Shown here one piece after another: positions 47,101 to 59,100 of a DNA stretch of 64,000 bases (the first letter of the stretch is position 1; each line of letters opens with the position of its first letter). Both the position numbers and the translations under genes were made by a program. The notes below the pieces were generated by a model that was not told where the DNA came from, searched no databases, and saw only the letters and a list, made by a program, of their open reading frames with translations. The DNA comes from Pieris napi (Eukaryota > Arthropoda > Insecta > Lepidoptera > Pieridae), in assembly GCF_905475465.1 (NCBI RefSeq), contig NC_062250.1, forward strand, positions 8,516,501 to 8,580,500, written 5' to 3'.

Positions 47101-50100
47101 ATTTCCAACAAAGGTGACCGTGCCAGTTTCTTCATTAACACTGAATGAATCGTGTCCCTCTCCAAAGAGAGTATATGTAAATATAGCGTTAGAACCCGTA
47201 TCAGCGTCCCTTGCTTTTATTTTAGCACCCAATTTTACTTCAGTTCCCTTTGGAGAATTCTCAGTTATTGTGCCTTCGTAAACCGGCAATTCAAATATAG
47301 GCGGATTATCATTTTCGTCATCTACATTAATCGTTATTTGATATAAACTAGTTCCGGCCATTACACCTCTGGAAGACTCGGCTATTACCGTCATTCTATA
47401 AGTATCTTTTTTCTCTCTGTCTAAAGGTTTTTGAGCATATATAGTTCCGTCAGCCCCTGTAAAAACAATTTTTGTTATATATTGTCTATTCGGTCATTTG
47501 CAGTTAATTTAGTAATTTTAAATGTGATATTACCGATAGCTATATCGTCAGTAACATCTTGTTGATTTGCAATAATAAATTGAAATTTTCCAGTGTTATT
47601 TGACACTCCATTTATGTTGTTGGGAAATATCTGTCCAATAGTTGCACCGGCAATATTTTCTTTGACTCTAAACTCCAGCGGAGAATGCGTTCCTCTGAAA
47701 TATAAAAGCGGTGTTATTTATAGTTTAAAAATTAAAATTAAATCTAATACCAAAAATGATTACTTTAAAAAGACACCTCTCTCATCATTTACATCCACAA
47801 CGTGGACGGTTGTATTGGTCGTTATTGAGAAGTTGTATTTTTCCTGTATTGCAACGGCTTCAAAATCATACACCTGTCTATCGAATTTAGATAGTTCGTC
47901 TACCACTGTTATTACTCCAGAACGTTCCTCAACAGCAAATGGTACTGAAACAAGGAAATTATACAGATAAACATTATAATGAAAAGTGAAAAGAGAGAGT
48001 TGAAAAACCAGATTTAATCCCAAAAAAGCTCTACCATCCCTAGAAATAGCATAATGCCAACTTAAGAAAATAGATGACGCCGAACATAGCGTAAACATGC
48101 AGGTGCTAGTAGTGAATTACGCAAGTAAAGTCTCTGCAAATCTATTATTTTTTTTAATAAAATTATTCTAAAGGTACGGTAGTTTTTTTTTTGTATTTTT
48201 GTTATGTGTATGTTTGTGAATAAGGTAATAAAGCATAAATAAATAAATAAATATTTTAATTTTAATTAAATTTTCTCTATAGCTTATAGACTGCCAACTT
48301 ATATATACACACCTCCTTCTATATATCCATGAAGTAAATCATACGATAGTTCACCCTTTTGCATGGCATCGTTGACTCGTATTTGACCAATGCTCGTTCC
48401 GATACCTACATTTGACCCCACCCAGAACTCGTATGGAGATCCTAAGAAATCTGGCTTATCAGTTTTGGATCCTGAAATAATAAACATTTCTATCATGCAG
48501 TACATTTTTACAATACATCAAAGTATAACTATAGCAACGGGCTGGGATTTCCAAAGGGACCGTGTTGTCGTATGACGTCACGTTGCGATTGTCGTACGCG
48601 AGTGCTGATTTGCAGCTCGCAGCTTGACTTCACAAGTGCGATAGCTTAGTCGGATTTGTTATGGAGGCCGTACGGTTTATATCTCAATATTTTTGAAGTT
48701 ATAGTTTTTTTGGTGCGTTAGGGAAAATTATGAGAGTACATTTTTACGATGCGGGCGCACACCGTCACAAAAAACCGACACCCTGAAGTTAGCTATAGTC
48801 AACATATTAGTTTTTTTCTATTGTTAGTGTAGTTTTTCTTACAAACGTAGAATAAATTAAAAAAAAAGATGTTTATCTTGTTACGCCAAAGAAGTATAAC
48901 TTCTAACGCGTGTACATACACGTTTTTTGTTAGTTTGATGTGATTTATTGTTGGCCTAGTGGTTTATTAAGTTTGGTGGTTTAACTGCTGCGAGATTTTA
49001 GCGACTCTCATCCCTGAGTTCGTAGGTTCGATCTCCGGCTGTGTACCAATGGAATTTCTGTCAATGTGCGCATTTAAGATTCGCTCAAACGTGAAGGAAA
49101 ACATCGTGAGGAAACCGAGCTAGGTTTAGACACAAATAATCGACGGCGTGTCAGGCGCAGGAGGCTGGTCACCTACTTGCATATTAGATTGATTGATCAT
49201 GAAACAGATGCAGAAATCTGAGGCCGAGACCTAAAAAGGTTCTGGTGATTTTTTTTTTGTGACTGATTTGTTCCAGTACCTTTATGAACATTAACAACAT
49301 CAATAGCGACAACCGCCAAAGAATATCGCCTTTCACTAGGGTTAGCGGGTTGATCGGACGCTTCGATGAATAAAGCATGTCTTCCTTCCAGCACAGGGGA
49401 CTCAGCTAACGTAATCACTCCAGTTTTAGCGTGCACTTGAAATGGCGATGTAATTGTCAAATTACTAGTTCTTTGCAGATCGTATAAAACGATGCCATTC
49501 CTGCCCAAATCTGGATCTACCGCTTGAACTATACCAATTTCTGTTCCGATTTTGGCATTTGACTTGATTGAGAATTCGTAGAGGTTACTTGGTACAAAGA
49601 TTGGGTTGTTATCGTTGGCATCTAGGAGAGTGACTTCCACGGTAACAAGAGATAGGAGTTGATTCAAATCGTCGAAGTACTCGATATTTTCGTTGCTGTT
49701 TCCAACTTTGTCTGGGAAAACGTATGTTGTTTTTTCCTTTGCGGCTAATTTAGGTGAAGGATTGCGTTTCCACTTAGCCAGTCTCTGTTTATCTAGGAAA
49801 GTTCCGACAATACTTGGGTTCTTTTCTTTGGCGTAAACTTTCATTCGTAGCGATGTGTGTTGTTCACGGTCCAGTACGGTCTGCAAACAAAGTAATTCGT
49901 AAAAAAGAATTGATAACAAGTTCTTAGCAATAATAAAACCAAATGATCTGTAAAACATTAATTTAAATTAAAAAGTTAAAGATGAGCAAAAATATTTTCA
50001 TGACTTCTAGGGGAACATTGAGCTGTGGTTTCCCGTTGCGTTCTTCCCCAGACAATTAAGGAATTACTTCCTTCCAAGGTAGCTCTAGGCTCTACTAATC

Positions 50101-53100
50101 CGGTTTGTAATAAAAATATTGAAAAATCCATAAATAAACTGTTCCCTCTGCTTTGTACTTTATATTCAATGATTTTAATATTAGAGAATAAATTATTAAG
50201 CTCATTAATACGTGATGATAGAAAGAGCAACGATCCTGGACCTTAAGTCGGAGGAACAGAACGTGTTAAGATACAATTAACTATAAACTATGTGTAAATT
50301 TACTTGGTTTTTGACGGTCAGCCACCCAGTCCTGGGATCAATAGAGAAGGCCTCGTTAGGGTCATTCAGCTGATACGTAAACTCTCCGTTGTCACCTTGG
50401 TCTTTGTCGGTGGCCATCACTTGTAGCACACTGAAACCTAAGAAAATAGTATTCATCTGATTTCGATTATAACATAATAGTTCGTTTTAGAAACCCCTAA
50501 TGAGCGCGCTAACGTATATATACGCCTGATTTCAAGTAAAAGTAAGAATATGATAAAATAAAAAAGGTTCGTTTCGATATTACGGTTATTCTAAGAAATA
50601 TGTAGACAAACATACATAGTTTTACGAACACTATCATAATGAAATATTATACAATTCCAACAATGTCACATACATACAGGACATATTAATAATTTCCTTT
50701 TTATTAAGGGTTAATTCCAAATAAGAGAATCGCTTCATCAAAATTAAGTCAGTAGTTTTTAGGATGCTATATGTACAGCTAAATAATATTGATCGATATT
50801 TTAAATCAGCGTATTTTTTTTACTTTTATGAATGAAATTTAAAAATGTTTTCATTCTAATGCGAATAAAGAATCTACGTTGCACCATGTACCACAGAGAG
50901 AAAAATTGGAACAAATTTTTACGTTTGATTTATTATAACCAAGTTAAATCCACATAAGTAGCTTTACTTATAACATTATATTATGCTACAAAATTGCGCA
51001 GTGGGTGCCAAAGGTGTTACACTTTAGAATAAGATTTTATATGCAAGGAAAGTATAATAATTAAATCGGTTATTACCATTAGGCAAATTCTCCACAATGC
51101 TTATATTGTAAAAGTCCACTTCAAACTCGGGTAAGTTATCATTTAGGTCCAAAATCTCGATTTCGACTCTCGTCTGCGCAGTCTTTAAGGGGTTGTCAAC
51201 TTGAGCTGCCTGTATTTGAAGCATGAAGGTGTTTCCTGCAATTTAATATTAATATTCAAATAAAAATGCTACTAAATAGTTTTGTATGCGAGTTCTTAGG
51301 AGAAGAACAGTACTTCCTTACACTAGTGTAGGAATTGGTTACCTATTATAGAATTGAATTAAAAACATTGTAGTATAGTTTTAAAACAAAATGCCAGTAC
51401 ATTTCAGATTCGGAATATGTAATTGAGGTTCTTAAAATAGAAAAAGACTATTATTTTTAACTAAAAGTCGTTACAGATTTTGATTAACATATTTTAAATA
51501 TAAAATATAACTTTGACAGTTATTCAAAAAGTGATAAAAAAAGAACATTTATTATTTTCTCTATATATATAAAATTCTCTTGTCACAATGTTCGTTCCCA
51601 TACTCCTCCGAAACGACTCGACCGATAAATCGTGCTATCCCTTTCCAACTTATGACGTCAAAATCAACATAATAATCCTACCAGGAGGAGCAGTTTCAGC
51701 GTCCAGATCAATCTCTCTATCCAAAAACAGGCTTCCATTTAGAGGGCTTAGAGTGAAAAGCCGTCTTTCGTTCCCAGAGACCAGCTCGTATCGAACGGGT
51801 GCTGCCACACCTGTGTCTTGGTCAAATGCACGAATCGCCTGATTAAATGATAGCTCCTGGTGAATCCTTTTGCCCTGGTAATGCAAAAGATTAATGTAAC
51901 AAGTGCACGGAAAAAATATTGCTTTTAATTGCGTGATACCCTCCTATTATTATTGCACACTGGAAGCGAACCGAATGGCAAAAGGGAATTTTAATTTTTA
52001 TTGTTTTTGATGTCTTATTTAATTGTTTCTTTAAGTATTGTTATTTTGTGTGTTTATGTGTGTGTGTTTTCGTTTGTAATAAATGTTATGTCTATGTCTA
52101 TTATGTGAACAGATATGCTATTATGTATACTTGTCCCTGGAGATTGTACTCTAAAGTACACTTATTAAAACCGTAAAATTTTATAATTCCCTTATTTAAT
52201 CTACTGTTATTGTTACATGTAGATCAATACTTAAAGACATCAAAAATCTTTTACTACCAGGACCTTTACTCCAAAACTTCCAATAACGAGCCCAATCCCA
52301 ATTGTTTCAAGGTTTTGATATCAGCGTTACGGGTAATGAGATAACTACATCAAACTTGCATACAAAAATTGTATCGCTGTCGCTATTGAAAGTTACAGAG
52401 GAAGGGCTATGTTCTCTAATCAAGTTCGTAAATTGATTAAAGGAACTGTGGAGTAACTCTCCGCTATATTTAATCGTCAAGCATTTTCTACACTAATATT
52501 ATAAAGAGGAAGGATTTGATTGTTTGTTTTCATTGAATTGACTCCAAATCTATAGGCCAGATTAAACAATCATTCTCCACTAGAACTATTGACGTTATCA
52601 CTAATGAACATAGGCTATAGAATGTTTTTTTAACTGTATGAAATTACGATAGTGTAACCCAAGGCGTGAAAAAGACCATTAATAATTTCTTAACTTCGTA
52701 CGCTGCGGAAATTCGAAATATCTACGAAAACGTCCGCGATATGTGCAACAAAAAAATATTTTTATTGCATTTAAATGTATTTTTACCGAGAAAAGCTTTA
52801 GGCTGTTAAACATCGTGATATGTGTGTGTGTATATACGAATTAATGCGGGTTGGACCGCAAAGCAAAGTATTTTATAGAATGAAAAAATCATAATCAAAA
52901 ACGTTTAGACTCTATAAAGCTGCCCGTTAAACCTTAGCTTTCCCTGAATGAAAACTATAAGGGAGGGGCGTGAAATTTCTTAACAATCAATTTTAAAACA
53001 CATTTGAGACTATGTTTTTTATCTCATATACTTACCAAGATGGGATAAAACTCGGGTATTTTAGTCTTGTAGACGTCGAGCGTGAATTTGGGCGGAAGGT

Positions 53101-56100
53101 CATCATTGTCTTGAACTAAAATATGTACCGTGGTATTTGTAGTACGGGGAGGAGAGCCCCTGTCCTGCAATTATATTAATCATACAATACAATGTGAAAA
53201 TTGATAACCGATTGGGGATTCATTTCTTCTTGTTTCATTTAACATCTATCTCTGAATTGTACGCCACTACGCTATGGAGACAATGATATTTACGTGTTGC
53301 AGCTAGTTGCACAATATGAACCCTAATTGGTATAATTAAAAAAATCTAGGCAGATTGCCCACCGAAGTATTTCCGAACCAATTCGACTTAGCCTCCAGAA
53401 AAATTTACCAATCCTTAATAGGCCGACAACACTCCTGCAAGCTAATGCTTTCAAGGGGAAGGTGATTAAATTTTTCAAGGCATATGGTAATTGTACAATA
53501 AGTTTGACAAAAATTATAAAAAGCTTAACTTATTGTGTTGGATGATCTTTTTATATAACGTAATGAAAATTATTATGACATTTGCATGCCTATTTTTATA
53601 TGGCTGATTGTGCTGATTTTTATAAATGATTGATCTAAATGTACCACTTTCTTGCAAATATATGATTTATTACTTATTTAAAGCATCTGGCAGGGTGTCC
53701 ATCGGAGGTGGTATCACCTGCACTTCCTGCCCCGTTTTATAAAAAAAGATAGTTTTGCATGATATCGCGTGCTCCCTTTTCCATATAGCGTAAACATAAC
53801 TTAACAGAAAGAGACAAATGTATGTTTTGACACTGCACTAAGACTGAATTAAAATTTATAGAAGTTACTTACAGAAGCCGTGACTGTTAACCAGAACTCT
53901 CGATCTCCTGTATCAAAGTCCAGTGGCTTCCTTAACACGAGACCAGGCTTGTGAGAGCTCTCCAGAGTGAAGCGGTGGCCCTCATCACCAGCTGTGATGC
54001 TGTACTGGACATCTGAGTTTGGAGTGTTCGGCTTGTCACGGTCAAACGCGCGGATGCCGCGGAATATGGTTAATCCTGGAAAAGTTTACAAACAATATTA
54101 TTTTGTCAAACAAGTCAAGGTGTACGATATAAATTCGAATTAATTAAATAGTTTTAAAATCTTTAAATTACGTGTAGTTTAAATTAGTATTTTATTTTTT
54201 AAAACAGTGGGCAATCAAGCAACAGGCTCAACTGATGTTAAGTGATATTGCTGCCCATGGCCACTATCCATGCCAGAGGGATCACTCAAAAGCTATACCC
54301 AATTTCCTATTTTTATCTTTCCCCGAGATCCGAAACTGAGTCCTAACAAGCTTATAAATTGTGTCATTTCCGTCAACATTTACTACAGTATCTACTATCT
54401 AGTACATATACATTATAACACCAAACATATAATTTTTTTAAACATATTTTATATGACGCAACACTGGCCCTATAATTTCTTAAAAATGCGTCCTTTTATG
54501 TATCATTTATGAAAGTCTTTCTGTGCCTACAGGAAACAAGTATTCTTTTAGCATAACCCAAGAATTTAAATTTAAACGCCAGTACGCACTAAACATAGAA
54601 TTCATATTATATTTATTTATTAATACTTCGTTGCAATAACATAATAAAATTGACAAAATTAAATGAAACTGGCGTAGAGCAACTGGCGGCCTTATCGCTT
54701 TCGAGCGATCTCTTCCAGGCAACCACTGTTATTTTTTTTTTAATATATTAAATTAGATAAGGTAAGCAAGAAGTGCATAATACATACATACAGGAACAAA
54801 AAAAAACTAAGCTAACTGTAGTATATATCACCAATAATTTAAAAACCAAATAAAGAGTTACCATACCTGGTGGCGTGAGCTCATCTACAGTAACAGTGTA
54901 GGGTGTGTCAAGAAAGATGGGCACGTTGTCATTCACATCTTCAATATAGACCGTCACTGATAGATAGGCAGAAATCTGAAACCATGCACTTATTAACACG
55001 ACTTTTGTAAAACATTATTTTTTTTTAACACAGGAACCACATTAAGAAACTGTAAGTAGGCTTTTAGTGGCAGGGACAACTTGAGAAAAGAAAAGTGGGT
55101 AGGCCAAAAAGACGGTGTCATAGAAATAGCAGGAAAAGACTGGCAATCTATTGGCTACTGCCAGAAGAAACATCTGCCAATAGAAATATCTGAAAAGGTT
55201 TGGAGGAGGCCTGCGCCCAAGCGGGTTTCATTCCATATCCACAGGTACCATATTACTTACTACTACGATTTAGCTATAAGTAAATCATTACAACATTAGA
55301 AATGTAAGTTAGGGATATGGAAATAAAAAAGGTTTTACTTTTATTATTATAAGTAGTGGTATTGGACGCTTTTGTATGTTAAATAACCTTAATAGAAAAT
55401 TAGGTTAAACTTAAATTACATATTAGTCTTAAAGGCTAGATTGTAATATCCAATGATATGTCAATAGAGAGACAATGTATGTTCCTATATTCGCAATACA
55501 TTTTCGTATGGTGAAGGAAAGCATGGTCAAGACTTAGGGCTTAAAAACTAGCTACCGTAAATCAAAAACGTATTGAATTTCATATAAGGAAATCTCGACT
55601 CTGAATCATATCCACATAGTCATAACTGTTCATGAATTGGAAGAGAACGTCATCTCCAATTCCAAGAAGTTTAAGGCAAGATTTTAGAATTTTGCATTTG
55701 CCGGTAAGATTATGTGCTGTTATTTCTGGGACAACTCGAATACTTTTGTACGTACCACTATTACGTGGACTTTATACGCAAGACAAATAAAAAAGTTGTG
55801 TGAGGAAATATGCAAGCAGTGGCGTGGCAAACTCGAAAAAGTTGTTTTCCTTCTCAAAGAAAGCGCACAGTCCAGAGTTGCGAGTCCAGCCCTGCGATTC
55901 TGTAACTCACTTCACGAACTCACACAGCGGTTTTCGCATCGGCGGTCTCTCTCAAATCAGTCGTGAAGCAGTCCTTTTATGATTTGGCATTCTGATAAAC
56001 AATAAAGGACAAGCTCCCACCTTTTCAGAATGCCAAATCATAAAATGACTGCTTCACGACTGATTTGAGAGCGACCGCCGATGCGAAAACCGCTGTATGA

Positions 56101-59100
56101 GTTCGTGAAGTGAGTTACAGAATCGCAGGGCTGTCTTCAAATTCATGGAACATCCTCCATATTAACCGGACCTTGCTCCTAATGATTTCTACCTATTTTC
56201 GCGGTTAAATGAACATCTCAGGGGACATAAATTTGAGATCCTTCAAGGCTTTTTTAAAGGATTTTAGTAGTAAAAATATAGAAAGTGTATAAATTTGAAA
56301 GGAATAAAGATAATTGCGATAACTCATTATCATTTAATTGAACCCCCCGTACTAAGAACAAGCAATAAATAATGACAAAGTTTATAGAAATTGCATAGAA
56401 CCATTCAGACCATTTATACGTCAGTGACATTTAAGTGAAGCTCTACCCACTTAGAAGGCTTTCAGTTCAATTGTTAGACGGAACATAAATATCACAATAT
56501 CCTTTTGTCAACACTATCATTTATGTCGGACCATCTTTGACGCATTTGAATATAAACGAGCAGAAATAATTTTGTAATATAACAATTTAATTTTAACGAT
56601 CGGTGGAGGGTAGTTTTATCTATATCGTATAAATTTTGAGGGTAGCAACTAATTATAGTTTTCAGTACATATCTTTGTTTGAAGTGTCATAATTATTGAT
56701 AATAGTGTGTGCAGATCATTTGATGTCTGTTTCATTGATTTTCAACAGTAGGTCTATTGTGTGAACTCGAAGCAACTATTATTTCGCCAAAAATCGAAGT
56801 CAAGATGTCCTTCGTATATTAATCACTAACAAAACTCGTAGATTTTTAGAAGAGATTATCTGTAGTAGATTCATATATAGTTATTTCTCTAAACTTATTT
56901 TCATGTCTACGAAATGATTTTAATATGTCATGTGTATTAAAATCATTTCGTCTAAACGATTTTCTACCAAAACAAACGCTTATGTTATAAATAAAAAGAA
57001 AATTAGCAATTTTTTGACATTGAGTTGCGAGAAAAACGGCGTAATACAGCGGAAAATTTACCAATTTCTCGTACACATGTTCTCGGAGCGTTTATTAGCA
57101 CATTGTCAATACTATTTTGGTACTGAAAGCAATTATGCAAATGTTGGAGTACAGACGTAAACACCATGTACGCATATAGAGGCCTGGATATGATTTCTAT
57201 TTAATTATATTATATGGAACTATCTAGCCGCTACCTGGTATGCAAACAAAACAAAAAACAATTGACATCTATATATAGGATATTAGACAGCCATTTTGTT
57301 ACAACGTAGTAATGGTTGCGATCAGAATGGTATACGTTGCGCGTTTTATGTAGGTAGATAGGATTCAAATATTTTCTGGGTAGTTCTGGCAGAAAAGAAC
57401 TGTGAAAGGAATGCTGTCAGATTATGAAATCATGGATCATAATTTTTATAGAACAATAACAGACATTTCTATCGAAAGGTTGGTGCCATTGACACAGAAC
57501 CTAATTACTATTAGCGTATATTCCAAGCTACATAACCTATTGCGGAATAAATCAAAAATAAAAACTAATAACACTTAAATAATACAACTTATTTAAAAAT
57601 GGTAGACAAAACTTATATTGTTTTACTAAAAAGTGTGGCATTCGGGGACTGCCGCTGATAAATTAATTCAATCTACCAGTCTACCAGACTTAGACTAACT
57701 CGCCTATATAGTCTGTCACTCTTACGCGCACCGGCTGCACCTATCTCGTCAGAGAGATGTGAATACGCAGTATGCGTTCTGTCCCTCTCTAACGCGTATT
57801 GGCCGCACCTATATTACGTCATCGTGTGTTAGGTTTTTTCGTTACGGAATTTCTCGATTCGGTCGCCGCGCTCGAAGACCGCGATAAAATCTATGCAATA
57901 GCTTAATAATGTTCAAAAATTGAATAGCAGATTACTCGTCTACCTTGAATTACAGACAATCTAAAGTGAATAATTCAAACATATTACGTATACAACTTTA
58001 TTGTACAACTTACATACATGATTATTCTAACATCAAACTTGTACTTTAAGACTTAAAACTTATAATTATTTCCAATTTAAAATACAAGATCCATAGAATC
58101 GCTTAGTGCTAACTATGAGGTGTCATTGCTACGAGCCATCAATTTCCAAGGGTCTCAAATATATTATAGGGGCCCTTCTATAAGCCTAGATCTTTGAATA
58201 TAGTTCATTGACTTCATCTAAAACACATCTGATTTTACGACACATGTAAAAGTGAAAATGTCTCACCCCTATTGCGTTTACTACCGCCTACTTGCAATAT
58301 TACTTCCTGCCTATTATTTTATAAATGCTTTTTTATCGTATTTCTTTCGGAAAAAATAACGAGCTCAATCTGTTTCTAAGTCGTAAAATACTCGTGAATA
58401 AGGGATAAGAAATAACGTGTCAGGCCTATTACTAACTATTTTTTTCTTCTCGGTTTAATTGGCGTTAAAAGTCTAGTTAACTAAGTGACGATTTCTAACG
58501 AAGATTATTATAAAAAAATTAAAGAAAAAACTTTTTGACCGGATTGAAGTTATGTATTATTATAAATTTACAACTATTTAACATAATTTTAAATTTATCC
58601 GACGTTTCGCGTGCTTTACAGCGTGCGTGGTCACGGTGACTGAAGACAAAAGGTGTTGGATGTCAAAAAGTATCACAGCTGTAGAGAAAGTTGCATTATC
58701 TGTATTTATTTCCCCGGAGTTGGTATCGACAGTCGGTCAAAAAGTTTTTTCTTTAAATGTGTAAAGGTTATGTCAATCAAAGACAATACTATAACCAAAT
58801 TGTAGCGCTATAACCTTTTTAGGTGTGGGCCTCAGATTCCTGTATCTGTTTCAGTGGTTCGGCAAGTAGGTGATCAGCCTCCTGTGCCTTACACACACCG
58901 TCGACTATTTAAGGTTTCGGCCTAAGGCAAGCCGGTTTTCTCACGATGTTTTCCGTCACCGTTCGAGCGAATGTAAAATGCGCACATATACAGAAAGTCT
59001 ATATACAGGTGCACAGCCGGGGACCGAACCTACGACCTCAGAGATGAGAGTCGCTTGCTGAAGCCAACCAACACTGCTCTTGATGATGCAGATTATAATA

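Noticed and set aside
45401..47346. Plus-strand frames of 60-81 codons inside the large cadherin exon
   Set aside because: Shadows of the minus-strand coding sequence.
47457..47533. Frameshifted coding sequence rather than intron
   Set aside because: Can be read as protein-like in two frames, but GT-AG borders, matching phase, an 84-bp intron next door and a normal EC7 length after removal favour an intron. Kept as the alternative in the findings.
58870..59061. Frames in SINE copies (for example 58870-59061, 63239-63436, 13487-13693, 286-489)
   Set aside because: They recur with the SINE and carry no protein signature; translations of the repeat.
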